The notes beneath the pieces were generated by a model. The model did no database searches, was not told where the DNA came from, and saw nothing but the letters and a program-made list of their open reading frames with translations. The position numbers were made by a program, and so were the translations under genes. From the NCBI RefSeq assembly GCF_014982715.1, contig NZ_JADCJY010000002.1:558001-622000 (forward strand): a stretch of 64,000 nt of DNA. The letters are read 5' to 3'. Below are positions 16,658-24,758 of this stretch, piece after piece (position 1 is the stretch's first letter; each line of letters opens with the position of its first letter). Source of the DNA: Gallalistipes aquisgranensis (lineage in GTDB: Bacteria > Bacteroidota > Bacteroidia > Bacteroidales > Rikenellaceae).

Positions 16658-18339
16658 AAACGATGGGCAGAAAGATACGATACGGGCTGGTTGTCCTGCT
16701 GGCGGCGGGACTGGCGGCGGTGTTCGCGGGGGCGGAGCGGTCGGAGGATTCCGATTTCCGGCTGGGCCGCAACATGGAGATACTGATGAACCTGTTCCGG
16801 GACGTGAACCTTTTCTATGTGGATTCCGTCTCGCCCGACAGGCTGCTGGAGGATGCCGCCGCAGGCATGACCGGCAAACTCGACCCTTATACGGAGTACA
16901 TTCCCGAGGAGGAGATGGACGATTTCGAGATCATGACCACGGGCAAGTACGGCGGAATCGGTTCGCTGATCCGCAAGAAGGGGGACTGGGTGGTGATCGC
17001 CCAGCCCTATAAGGGATTTCCGGCCGACCGCGCGGGACTGAAGATCGGCGACAAGATCGTGGAGATCGAGGGACAGGACGCCCGCGGGTTCGATCCGGCC
17101 CGGGTGAGCGCCCTGCTCAAGGGCGATCCCGGAACGACCGTCAGGCTCAAGGTGGAGCGTTTCGCCACGGGCAAGGTGGAGCCGGTCAGCATCCGCCGGG
17201 AACGGATCGTGATTTCGGGCGTGCCCTATCACGGATTCGTGGCGGACAGCATCGGTTACATCCAGCACAGCGATTTCACGGAGGATTGCAGCACCGACCT
17301 GCGCCGGGCGCTCGCGGAACTCAGATCTTCGGGCCGCCTGAAAGGATTGATCCTCGACTTGAGGGGCAACGGGGGCGGTATCCTGCAGGAGGCCGTGAAG
17401 ATTCTTTCGCTCTTCGTGCCCAAGGGAACGGAGGTGGTGAGCATGCGCGGAAAGTTCGAGCAGCTGGACGCCACGTTCAAGACCGAAGGGGAGCCTGTGG
17501 ACACGGAGCTTCCGATCGTGGTGCTGACCGACCGGGGTTCGGCTTCGGCGGCGGAGATCGTGTCGGGTGCGCTGCAGGACCTCGACCGGGCCGTGCTGCT
17601 CGGACAGCGTACTTTCGGCAAGGGGCTCGTGCAGTCGACCCGCCCGCTCGGGTACAACTCCTATCTGAAGGTGACCACGGCCAAATACTACATTCCCACG
17701 GGCCGCTGCATCCAGGCGATCGACTATGCCCACCGCAACGAGGACGGCAGTGTGGGATACGTGCCCGATTCGCTGATCCGGGAGTTCCGCACGCGGGCCG
17801 GACGAAAGGTTTATGACGGGGGAGGGATCATGCCCGACGTGCGGACGGAGCCCCGCTATGTGAGCCGTTTCGCAATGATCCTCTACGGCAAGGGTTATAT
17901 CGAGGATTTCGTGGACGGCTACGTGAAGCGCCATCCGGAGCCCGTGGACGTGGAGCGTTTCGCGCTGAGCGACGCCGACTATGCGGACTTCACCGAGTTC
18001 ATGAAGGACAAGGACGTGGAGTTCCGTTCGGAGAGCAAGCTGGCGCTGGCCCAGTTGCGCGAGAAGGCGAAACAGGAGCGTTATCTCGACCGGATCGGTC
18101 CGCAGCTGGACGAGATCGAGAAGGGGCTCAGGGACGACAAGGAGAGCAATCTGAAGCTGTACCGCAAGGAGCTGTCGCAGATCATCGAAGACGAGATCAT
18201 CCTGCGCAGCCACTATGCGCAGGGCGTGACGCGCCACAAGCTGCTGTCGGACGAGGAGGTGAAGCAGGCCGTGGAACTGCTCGGCGACACGGCGCGTTAC
18301 CGGGACATCCTCTCCTCGCAGGACACGGCGCGTAAATAA
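16654..18339 (+). CDS. S41-family C-terminal processing protease
   Basis: The 561-residue protein has an N-terminal signal/anchor (about 8-26), a PDZ domain (about 98-180) and the S41 catalytic core with LDLRGNGGG (235-242), GSASAAE (295-301) and the general-base Lys323 in FGKG. Such periplasmic proteases cut exposed C-termini of envelope proteins. A charged, probably helical extension covers the last 130 residues. The GTG at 16654 overlaps the previous stop; an ATG at 16663 is an equally plausible start. A sensor kinase gene follows 50 bases later. Confidence 0.9.
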   Translation: MKTMGRKIRYGLVVLLAAGLAAVFAGAERSEDSDFRLGRNMEILMNLFRDVNLFYVDSVSPDRLLEDAAAGMTGKLDPYTEYIPEEEMDDFEIMTTGKYGGIGSLIRKKGDWVVIAQPYKGFPADRAGLKIGDKIVEIEGQDARGFDPARVSALLKGDPGTTVRLKVERFATGKVEPVSIRRERIVISGVPYHGFVADSIGYIQHSDFTEDCSTDLRRALAELRSSGRLKGLILDLRGNGGGILQEAVKILSLFVPKGTEVVSMRGKFEQLDATFKTEGEPVDTELPIVVLTDRGSASAAEIVSGALQDLDRAVLLGQRTFGKGLVQSTRPLGYNSYLKVTTAKYYIPTGRCIQAIDYAHRNEDGSVGYVPDSLIREFRTRAGRKVYDGGGIMPDVRTEPRYVSRFAMILYGKGYIEDFVDGYVKRHPEPVDVERFALSDADYADFTEFMKDKDVEFRSESKLALAQLREKAKQERYLDRIGPQLDEIEKGLRDDKESNLKLYRKELSQIIEDEIILRSHYAQGVTRHKLLSDEEVKQAVELLGDTARYRDILSSQDTARK

Positions 18340-18389
18340 TTCCCGCGGCCCGGAACGGAGACCGTCGCCGCAGCAAACGGACACACGAC

Positions 18390-19571
18390 ATGGAACGCAG
18401 GCGAAACATACTACCCCGGTTCGGAAGGACGTTTTTCTCCTTCCGCCACCGCGTGGTGATCATCGTGCTGGGGCTCGCCATCGGGACCTCGTCGCTCCTG
18501 TTCACCGACCACATGGCCCAGCGCCTGCGGGACAAGGAGCAGAACGAGGTGGCCCTCTGGTCCTACGCCATGGGGCGCATGGGCGAGTTCGACAGCAGCG
18601 ATCCGCTGATCCAGCAGATCGTCAACAACAAGAACAACATCCCTTTCATCGTGACCGACGACCAGCTGCGGGTGGAGGGTTCGCACCTGATTCCGGAGCG
18701 GATCATGAACCATCCCGACCTGCTGCGCGAGGAGATCGAGAAGCTCGCTTCGGTCAACCAGCCGCTGGAGATCAACACGTACAACGGATACCGCTTCTAC
18801 ATCTTCTACGGCGAATCGACGTTGCTCAAGATGCTGGTCTATTTCCCGTTCATCCAGTTGGTGGTGATCGCCGTGTTCATCGTCTTCGGTTACATCACGT
18901 TCCGCTCCTCGAAACAGGACGAGCAGAACCGTGTGTGGATCGGGCTGGCCAAGGAGACGGCCCACCAGCTGGGAACGCCCACCTCGTCGCTGTTGGGGTG
19001 GGTCGAATACCTGCGCAGCCAGCCGGTCGACCAGTCGGCCGTGGAGGAGATGAACAAGGACCTGACCCGGCTGATGAAGGTGGTGGACCGTTTTTCTAAA
19101 ATCGGTTCGGAGACGATCCTCTCGCCCGGTACGGTGAACGAACTGGTGGGAAACAGCGTGCTCTATTTCCGTACGCGCATCCCGCGGAACGTGTCGCTCG
19201 ACTACAACGGGCTGGCCATCGCTCCGGTCAAGGCGATGGTGAACGAGGCGCTTTTCGAATGGGTGGTGGAGAACCTGCTGAAGAATGCGCTGGACGCCCT
19301 CCAGGGCAAGGGGAAGATCGACGTGAAGATCACGGACGATGCGAACAACGTGTATATCGACGTGTCGGATACGGGTAAAGGGATCGCCAAGGCCAATTTC
19401 AACCGGATCTTCGAGCCGGGTTTCACGACCAAGACGCGCGGCTGGGGGCTCGGCCTGTCGCTGAGCCGGCGCATTATCGAGGATTACCATAAGGGGCGGA
19501 TCGGCGTGCTGGAGTCGGAGATCGACAAGGGTACCACGATCCGGATCACCTTGAAAAAACTTTACGCCTGA
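18390..19571 (+). CDS. Membrane sensor histidine kinase
   Basis: The 393-residue protein has a first transmembrane helix (about 20-40), an extracytoplasmic segment of about 100 residues and a second helix (about 146-170). Its H-box is AHQLGTPTSSLLGW with His192. The ATPase domain has N-box NLLKNALDAL, G1 DTGKGI, the F-box region FEPGFTTK and G2 GWGLGLSLSRRI. It autophosphorylates and should signal to a response regulator, but none is adjacent, so it is an orphan kinase here. The HQLGTP H-box variant is common in Bacteroidota. Confidence 0.9.
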   Translation: MERRRNILPRFGRTFFSFRHRVVIIVLGLAIGTSSLLFTDHMAQRLRDKEQNEVALWSYAMGRMGEFDSSDPLIQQIVNNKNNIPFIVTDDQLRVEGSHLIPERIMNHPDLLREEIEKLASVNQPLEINTYNGYRFYIFYGESTLLKMLVYFPFIQLVVIAVFIVFGYITFRSSKQDEQNRVWIGLAKETAHQLGTPTSSLLGWVEYLRSQPVDQSAVEEMNKDLTRLMKVVDRFSKIGSETILSPGTVNELVGNSVLYFRTRIPRNVSLDYNGLAIAPVKAMVNEALFEWVVENLLKNALDALQGKGKIDVKITDDANNVYIDVSDTGKGIAKANFNRIFEPGFTTKTRGWGLGLSLSRRIIEDYHKGRIGVLESEIDKGTTIRITLKKLYA

Positions 19572-19576
19572 CGGAT

Positions 19577-20107
19577 ATGGGACGTCTGCTGCCGTTTGTC
19601 GGCCTGTCGGTCCTTCTGCTGACGGGATGTTTCAGGGAGGAAAGCCCGGAGCGGACCACCCGTGTCCGCGCGGGTGACCCGCTGCCCGTGTTCTCCATCG
19701 AGAGTACGCAGGGCGTGCGGTACGATTCGCAGGAGCGGGACGGCCGCAGGGTGCTGATCTACTTCTTCTGGTCGGAATGTCCCGACTGCCGGGAGACCAC
19801 GCCCCATGTGCTCGACCTCTGGCGGCGGATCGGGGAGCGGGACGACGTCCGGCTGCTCTGTGTCGCGCGCGGGGGCGGGGACGCCACACAGGAGAAGGCG
19901 GTCGCCTATTGGGACGGGCTGGCCGCATCGGTGGCTCCGCTGCCGATGCCGGAACTCTATTACGACCGGGACCGCCGGGTGTTCGATCTGTTCGCCACGC
20001 AGGAGGTGCCGCGTTTCTACCTGGCGGGTTCCGACGGGATCGTGCGCTGGGAGAGTGCCGGGAATTACGGGGCGGATGCTTTGCAGGGATATTTGGATGC
20101 CGAATAG
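19577..20107 (+). CDS. Thioredoxin-like lipoprotein (AhpC/TSA-Redoxin type)
   Basis: The 176-residue precursor has a lipobox LLTGC with Cys18 and a thioredoxin fold with the redox pair CPDC at residues 68-71 (FFWSECPDCRETTP). A cis-Pro-type segment EVPRFYLAGSDG lies near the end. It is likely a periplasmic, membrane-anchored reductant or disulfide isomerase related to ResA/TlpA. It begins five bases after the sensor kinase stop and precedes the DUF4271 gene. Confidence 0.8.
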   Translation: MGRLLPFVGLSVLLLTGCFREESPERTTRVRAGDPLPVFSIESTQGVRYDSQERDGRRVLIYFFWSECPDCRETTPHVLDLWRRIGERDDVRLLCVARGGGDATQEKAVAYWDGLAASVAPLPMPELYYDRDRRVFDLFATQEVPRFYLAGSDGIVRWESAGNYGADALQGYLDAE

Positions 20108-20133
20108 ATGCTTATGAGAGAGAGGAGGGAACG

Positions 20134-21015
20134 ATGCCGAGCGTGCTGACCGACAGCCTGACGGGGGCCGGGAGCGGATGGCCGTACGATACGCTTTGGG
20201 CGGGTGCGGCCCGTTTCTCCGTTCCGGCGGAAGGGACCCTCGCGGAGCGGGCGGATTCCCTCGCACGGAGCGTGGCGGCGGCCGACGTGTTCGGACCCGG
20301 GAGTGTGGCCGTTCCGGCCGGAGAGTGGCTTTCGGGTGTGTCCGATCCCTTTTTGCTGACCGACAATCTGCTGTTCCGGCTGTCGGTCGTGCTCATCTTC
20401 ATCGGTTATTGCTACACGGTTTACTATTTCCGGGAGCCGCTCTCTGCGCTGCTCCGGATCGGGAAGAGCCGCCTGTACGGTGAAAAACTGATGGAAGAAC
20501 ACAGTTACCTGTTCTCCCTTTTCCTGCGCACGGCCCTCGGTGTGGGGCTGCTGGCGGTGAGCGTGCTGGCGGTGCGCTGTGCGGAGATGACCCGTTCGCC
20601 CCTGCTGCTTCGGCTGCCGGAGTGGTCGGTGCCGCTGCTGGCGGTCGGGTGCGGTGTCGCCGCGGTGCTGGTCGCCGGATTCCAGCGGCTGGTGCTCCGG
20701 GCGGCCGGAAGTTTGACGCAGGACGCCGCTTTTACGGGCCGTCTTCTCTGGCTGAGGAGGTTGCTGGCGGTTTTCGCCGTGATCGTTTCGGTTCCCGTGG
20801 TGCTGCTGTTGGCGCTCAACGAGGGCCCGGCAGCGGGTGTGGTTTTTTATCTGCTTGTCGTAGAGGTTGTTGCGATTTTTGTTTTCTGGCTGTACAAAAC
20901 GTGCGAGTTCTTTCTCGGGCAAAATGTTTCGATTTTGCATTGGTTTTTGTACCTTTGCGGCGTTGAAATTTTTCCCGTCAGCGTTTTCGTGCTGCTCGCG
21001 CTTCGTAACGGCTGA
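20134..21015 (+). CDS. DUF4271-family membrane protein
   Basis: The ATG at 20134 follows an AGGAGGGA ribosome-binding-like stretch. The 293-residue product has a soluble N-terminal part (about 1-85) and about seven transmembrane helices with the pattern FREPLSALLRIG and HWFLYLCGVEIFPV near the end, matching DUF4271 proteins. These occur in Bacteroidota immediately upstream of a uroporphyrinogen-III synthase-like gene, as here. Function is unknown. The C-terminal coding region contains a promoter-like TACCTTTG (20950-20957) for the next gene. Confidence 0.8.
   Translation: MPSVLTDSLTGAGSGWPYDTLWAGAARFSVPAEGTLAERADSLARSVAAADVFGPGSVAVPAGEWLSGVSDPFLLTDNLLFRLSVVLIFIGYCYTVYYFREPLSALLRIGKSRLYGEKLMEEHSYLFSLFLRTALGVGLLAVSVLAVRCAEMTRSPLLLRLPEWSVPLLAVGCGVAAVLVAGFQRLVLRAAGSLTQDAAFTGRLLWLRRLLAVFAVIVSVPVVLLLALNEGPAAGVVFYLLVVEVVAIFVFWLYKTCEFFLGQNVSILHWFLYLCGVEIFPVSVFVLLALRNG
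20950..20957 (+). promoter_or_regulatory. -7 element inside the DUF4271 gene, facing the HemD-like gene
   Basis: TACCTTTG fits TAnnTTTG. TTTC at 20927-20930 sits at about the -33 position with a 19-base spacer. The local sequence becomes A/T-rich compared with the rest of the gene, supporting a promoter about 90 bases before the next start. Confidence 0.45.
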
Positions 21016-21048
21016 CCGGTACTGAAGGTAAAACAAAAAGGAAAGGCT

Positions 21049-21993
21049 TTGAAAATCAAGAGCATTTTAGTTTCACAACCGGCTCCTGCGGTCCCTGAAA
21101 AATCTCCGTTTCACGAAATTTCGACCAAATACGGCGCAAAGATCACCTTCCGGCCCTTTATCCGGGTGCAGGGGGTGAGTCTGAAGGAGTTTCGCAGCCA
21201 GCGGACCGAAATTCTGGAGCATACGGCCGTGATCTTTACCAGCCGCTCGACGGTCGATCATTTCTTCCGCATCTGCGAGGAGGCGCGCATCACGGTGCCC
21301 GAAACCATGAAATACCTCTGCAATACGGAGGCGATCGCGCTCTACCTGCAGAAATACATCGTTTACCGCAAGCGGAAGATTTCGTTCGCCAACGGCACGT
21401 TCGCCAATTTCATGGAGCTGATCCTCAAGCACCGGGACGAGAAACTGCTGCTCACCCTCTCCGAGCCCCACAAGCCGGAGCTGCCGATGACGATGGAGAA
21501 GCTGAAGCTCGATTTCCACAAGGTGATCCTGTCGCGTACGGTGAGCAACGATGTTTCGGACCTGAAGCCCTCCGATTACGATCTGATGGTCTTTTACAGC
21601 CCGTCGGAGATTGCGGCCCTCACCGCTGCGTTCGGTACCGGGAACCTGCCGATGATCGGGACCTTCGGCGACGGTACGACCCGTTCGGCCATCGAGGCGG
21701 GTCTGACCGTGCAGGTGATGGCCCCCACGCCCGAGGCGCCGTCGATGACGCGGGCGGTCGATCTGTTCGTGGGCAAGATCAATGCAGGGCAGACGGTGGA
21801 GCCCGTGCAGGTCAATACGCCCCGCCAGTCCGACGAGTTCATCAAGGCGCAGGAGGCCAAGCCGGCGAAAAAGAGCCGGGCGAAAAAGCCCTCTTCCGCC
21901 GCTTCGAAATCCAAATCTTCCGCTTCGGGCAAGGGTGCTGTGCGTTCGGTCGCCGCCCGCTCCGCGGTGAAGGAGGTAAAGAAAAGCGTCTGA
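21049..21993 (+). CDS. hemD: Uroporphyrinogen-III synthase-like protein
   Basis: The 314-residue protein has the two-lobed HemD-like pattern: KSILVSQPAP start, AVIFTSRSTVDHFF (about 60-73), VFYSPSEIAAL (about 184-194) and IGTFGDGTTRSAIEAG (about 205-220). HemD cyclises hydroxymethylbilane to uroporphyrinogen III. It starts at TTG, preceded by an AAAGGAAAGG stretch; no ATG exists near the conserved N-terminus. Residues beyond about 265 form a Lys/Ser/Ala-rich tail (KPAKKSRAKKPSS) of low complexity, unusual for an enzyme and perhaps nucleic-acid- or membrane-contacting. The symbol is by family only. Confidence 0.72.
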   Translation: MKIKSILVSQPAPAVPEKSPFHEISTKYGAKITFRPFIRVQGVSLKEFRSQRTEILEHTAVIFTSRSTVDHFFRICEEARITVPETMKYLCNTEAIALYLQKYIVYRKRKISFANGTFANFMELILKHRDEKLLLTLSEPHKPELPMTMEKLKLDFHKVILSRTVSNDVSDLKPSDYDLMVFYSPSEIAALTAAFGTGNLPMIGTFGDGTTRSAIEAGLTVQVMAPTPEAPSMTRAVDLFVGKINAGQTVEPVQVNTPRQSDEFIKAQEAKPAKKSRAKKPSSAASKSKSSASGKGAVRSVAARSAVKEVKKSV

Positions 21994-22037
21994 CAGGTGC
22001 CGTCCCCGGAGAGGGCGGCTGTCCAATACGGAAAAAC

Positions 22038-22421
22038 ATGGCTGAATATTCCCTGACCAAAGCGGAACGGCTGTCGGGCGAGCAGAGGATCGCCCGGTTG
22101 TTCCGGTGCGGAAAGGGCGGATTCGTCTATCCGTTCCGGTACCTCTGCCTGGAGGCCGGGCCGGATGCGGGAGGGGCGGTGCCGGCCGTGCTGGTCTCCG
22201 TCTCCAAACGTTACCATAAACGGGCCAACCGGCGCAACCTGCTCAAGCGCAGGGTGCGCGAGGCGTACCGGCAGAACAAGCTGCCGCTGGTGGAACGGGT
22301 TCTTTTGCAGGGAAGGGGATTGGACATTGCTTTGATTTACAGCTCGAAAGAGGTGGTATCCTACGAAACGGCGGAAAATGCGGTGCGGAAAATTCTGGAC
22401 AAAATCGTACAGGGGCTTTAA
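22038..22421 (+). CDS. rnpA: Ribonuclease P protein component
   Basis: The 127-residue basic protein binds the RNase P RNA and helps process tRNA 5' ends. The conserved RNR-type motif is present as [20 protein letters not shown] (about 57-76), together with an N-terminal [17 protein letters not shown]. Length fits the family. It is not beside rpmH as in many bacteria but follows the HemD-like gene. yidD overlaps its 3' end by 44 bases. Confidence 0.92.
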   Translation: MAEYSLTKAERLSGEQRIARLFRCGKGGFVYPFRYLCLEAGPDAGGAVPAVLVSVSKRYHKRANRRNLLKRRVREAYRQNKLPLVERVLLQGRGLDIALIYSSKEVVSYETAENAVRKILDKIVQGL

Positions 22422-22638
22422 ACGTGTGGTCGCGTTCCCGTTCATCGTGCTGATAAAGTTCTATCAGTGCTGTATCTCTCCCTTTACGCCCGCCGCCTGT
22501 CGTTATACTCCGACCTGTTCGCAATATGCGCTGGAGGCGATCCGCAAGCACGGCATACTGAAGGGCGGCTGGCTGGCTCTCAGGAGAATTCTTTCCTGCC
22601 ATCCGTGGGGCGGCAGCGGATACGATCCGGTGCCCTGA
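22378..22638 (+). CDS. yidD: Membrane protein insertion efficiency factor
   Basis: The 86-residue protein shows the family signature [20 protein letters not shown] followed by [10 protein letters not shown] and the C-terminal [12 protein letters not shown]. YidD assists YidC-dependent insertion of inner-membrane proteins and is usually encoded with rnpA, as here. Its start lies 44 bases inside rnpA in another frame. A later in-frame start is not obvious, so the overlap appears real. Confidence 0.92.
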   Translation: MRCGKFWTKSYRGFKRVVAFPFIVLIKFYQCCISPFTPAACRYTPTCSQYALEAIRKHGILKGGWLALRRILSCHPWGGSGYDPVP

Positions 22639-22662
22639 GCGCGGGGATTGCCGCGGCAGTGC

Positions 22663-22700
22663 AAAAAAGAAGAACGCCGTTCCGACCGGAACGGCGTTCT
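22663..22700 (-). terminator. Rho-independent terminator of the small lipoprotein gene
   Basis: The perfect 13-bp arms AGAACGCCGTTCC (22671-22683) and GGAACGGCGTTCT (22688-22700) enclose a 4-base loop. On the minus strand the stem is followed by a T-rich run (TTCTTTTTTG), giving a canonical terminator after 22723. It may also stop plus-strand transcripts from yidD, though no T-tract follows on that side. Confidence 0.85.
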
Positions 22701-22722
22701 GTGTTACCTCTGTGTCGCTGAA

Positions 22723-22941
22723 TTATTTGGTAGCGTTTTCGGCTGCTTTTTCAGTGCAAGCGGTGCTGTCGGCCGTGCAGGCTGTGCTGTCGGCGCATAC
22801 TGCGGTGCTGTCTTCTACGACGGTCTCGATAACGGCGGTGGAATCAACCACGGTCTCGGCAGCCTTCTTGTTGGCATTTCCGGCGCACGACATGGCCATT
22901 GCTGCAACGGCAACGACGAATACAGATGTCAAAGTTTTCAT
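22723..22941 (-). CDS. Small lipoprotein with repeated DSTA-Cys motifs
   Basis: The 72-residue precursor has a lipoprotein signal (AMAMSC, Cys19). The mature part is about 53 residues, acidic and Thr/Ala/Val-rich. It contains a threefold repeat, DSTAVCADSTACTADSTACT, giving three cysteines about seven residues apart. I know of no function. Similar small lipoproteins with such repeats are seen in Bacteroidales, and the Cys spacing could support disulfides or metal binding. It has a strong promoter (22981-23012) and its own terminator, so it is an independent and probably abundant transcript. Confidence 0.72.
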   Translation of the reverse strand: MKTLTSVFVVAVAAMAMSCAGNANKKAAETVVDSTAVIETVVEDSTAVCADSTACTADSTACTEKAAENATK

Positions 22942-22980
22942 AGCGTAAAGGGTTTATTGTTAAACTTATTAAAATCGTGC

Positions 22981-23012
22981 CAAAAGTATAGCATTCGTTT
23001 GAAATATCCAAA
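22981..23012 (-). promoter_or_regulatory. Bacteroidota promoter of the small lipoprotein gene
   Basis: Read on the minus strand there is TTTG (23009-23012), a 20-base spacer and TACTTTTG (22981-22988). This is one of the two best -33/-7 pairs in the window. It lies 40 bases before the ATG at 22941. Confidence 0.75.
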
Positions 23013-23043
23013 AGTTTTTTTATATTCCCCAACTTTTTTTGCG

Positions 23044-23505
23044 TTATTCCCCTAACAGCTTGACAGGGAACTCTTCACGCACCACGAAAGCCCGGTCGAA
23101 GTCCCCTTTGATCCGGCCCCAGAGGATGATCGCCTCCTCGAGGGAGAGGCAGTTTCCCACCGTCACCTTGAAGTAGGGGTTTTCGTAGACCATGTAAGCC
23201 GGTGTGTCGGGATGCAGCTCCCGGAAACGGGTGAGCGTGCCGGCCGCCAGCGTGCGCGCACTCTGGCTGTTGTCGAAAAAGATGCGCACGCGGTAGCCGC
23301 GGTATTTCTCTTCGCCCGTGACGGTGCGCTGCATGGCGCGGAGCACCTGTGCCGCACTCTCCTCCTCGTAGACCGTCACGCGGGAGCGGTGCAGCGAATC
23401 GGGCTGGGCCAGTTTCGTCTTGAAAGCCCCGAGGTTCTGCGAAAAGGCGGAAAAGCCGGCCAGCAGGCAGGCGAGCAGAAGCGGGAAAGCGGTGGTTCGT
23501 TTCAT
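23044..23505 (-). CDS. Secreted SPOR-like domain protein
   Basis: The 153-residue protein has a signal peptide (residues 1-22, cleavage after FSAFS). One compact domain follows with YRGYRVRIFFDNSQSARTLA and PAYMVYENPYFKVTVGNCLS. This alternation of a short beta-strand, helix and YxVxxGxF-like strand resembles SPOR peptidoglycan-binding repeats. It may bind denuded glycan strands in the periplasm. It starts with an ATGA overlap at the end of the preceding lipoprotein gene and is probably co-expressed with it. Confidence 0.65.
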   Translation of the reverse strand: MKRTTAFPLLLACLLAGFSAFSQNLGAFKTKLAQPDSLHRSRVTVYEEESAAQVLRAMQRTVTGEEKYRGYRVRIFFDNSQSARTLAAGTLTRFRELHPDTPAYMVYENPYFKVTVGNCLSLEEAIILWGRIKGDFDRAFVVREEFPVKLLGE

Positions 23506-23999
23506 AGCTGGATCGTCTTGAGCAATTCGTCCGTATCGGCCCCAAAAGTACGAAGAAAATCGGTAAACGGTACGCCGTCGAAACGGATTTTTTTACGTGC
23601 CCAGCCCGCTTTCGCTGTGATTTCGCCGGAGACGGTCAGCTGGGGGATCATCCCTTTCAGGTCGCCCATCAGACCGAGGGCGCCCAGCGGATTGGAGAGT
23701 TTGAGCCGCAGCGTGACGGGAACGCTGGTGACGGATTTGCGGGGAACGAGCACCGGTTCGCCCAATATCAGGTCCACCAGCGGCATTTCGCCCCGCCGCA
23801 GATCGAGCCGGGCGCTCTCCACGCGGAGTTTGGAGCCCGAGCGGTTTTCCACCTTCAGCGTGAGGTCGATCCGGGAGAAGCCCTGCATGGAGACGTTCTC
23901 TACCTCCTTGAGCGAGATGTCCTCCTGTTTGATGCAGGAGCCGAGCAGCAGGAGCGGCAGCGAAAGGAGCAGGATACGGGTGATGATGTGTCTGGTCAT
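23502..23999 (-). CDS. LEA14-like (WHy-type) lipoprotein
   Basis: The 165-residue precursor starts at the ATG before TRHIITRILLLSLPL; the frame upstream of it overlaps the methyltransferase gene antisense. The lipobox is LLLGSC. The mature domain has the LEA-type-2 pattern ISLKEVENVSMQGFSRIDLTLKVENRSG, a single beta-sandwich domain found in many Bacteroidota lipoproteins of unknown function. It lies between menG and the SPOR-like gene on the same strand. Confidence 0.72.
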   Translation of the reverse strand: MTRHIITRILLLSLPLLLLGSCIKQEDISLKEVENVSMQGFSRIDLTLKVENRSGSKLRVESARLDLRRGEMPLVDLILGEPVLVPRKSVTSVPVTLRLKLSNPLGALGLMGDLKGMIPQLTVSGEITAKAGWARKKIRFDGVPFTDFLRTFGADTDELLKTIQL

Positions 24000-24010
24000 G
24001 GTATTTCGGG

Positions 24011-24742
24011 TTATTTTTTCCCTGTATGGATGTAGGCCACCCCTCCGAACAGGGCGCGGGAACGGCACTCCCGGAATCCGGCGCCGGACATGATCTCCCG
24101 AAGCCGTTCGGGGGCGGGGAATTCGTCCACCGAACGGGGCAGGTAGCGGTAGGCTTTCCGGTCTTTGGAAATCCAGCCGCCCACGGCCGGAAGCACCCGG
24201 TGGAAATAGAAACGGTAGAGCGGGCCGAATATTTTGCCGTGGGGGGTGTCGAATTCCAGGATGAACAGCGTGCCGCCCGGACGCAGCACCTGCCGTATGC
24301 GGGCCAGTCCGGCGGGGATGTCGGCGAAATTGCGGACTCCGAAGGCGACCGTGGCGGCGTCGAACGAGTCGTCGGGAAACGGAAGCGTCTCCACGTCCGC
24401 CACGCTGTACGAGACGGTGTCGGCGGGGATACGGCCCTGCGTCTCGGCGGCCGCGGTTTTGGCCCGTGCGATTTCTATCATCTGCGGGGAGAGGTCGACC
24501 CCCTCGATCCGCACGCCGGAAATACGGCGGGCGATGGCCAGGGCCAGATCGCCCGTGCCGGTGGCTACGTCGATCACCCGGCGGGGACGGACGGCCGCGA
24601 GCATCTTCACCGTCCTGCGGCGCCAGCTGCGGTCGATGCCCAGCGAAAGCAGATGGTTCAGCCGGTCGTAGGCCGGGGCGATGCGGTCGAACATCTCGCG
24701 GATCTGCGGGGTTTTGGGGCGGTTGTCGGTATAGGGTTTCAT
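24011..24742 (-). CDS. menG: Demethylmenaquinone methyltransferase
   Basis: The 243-residue SAM-dependent enzyme C-methylates demethylmenaquinone in the last step of menaquinone synthesis (also named ubiE). It shows REMFDRIAPAYDRLNHLLSLG at the start, the SAM motif DVATGTGDLALAIA (about 59-72), and GVRNFADIPAGL and RVLRPGGTLFILEF in the family's conserved positions. It ends 12 bases before the LEA-like lipoprotein start and follows the LolE-type permease on the same strand. Confidence 0.92.
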   Translation of the reverse strand: MKPYTDNRPKTPQIREMFDRIAPAYDRLNHLLSLGIDRSWRRRTVKMLAAVRPRRVIDVATGTGDLALAIARRISGVRIEGVDLSPQMIEIARAKTAAAETQGRIPADTVSYSVADVETLPFPDDSFDAATVAFGVRNFADIPAGLARIRQVLRPGGTLFILEFDTPHGKIFGPLYRFYFHRVLPAVGGWISKDRKAYRYLPRSVDEFPAPERLREIMSGAGFRECRSRALFGGVAYIHTGKK

Positions 24743-24758
24743 GGTTCGTGACGGAGTG

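Noticed and set aside
22780-22880. Repeated short units in the small lipoprotein region as a possible CRISPR array.
   Set aside because: The repeats are codon-level DSTAC repeats within one reading frame, with no unique spacers. No CRISPR array was seen anywhere in the window.
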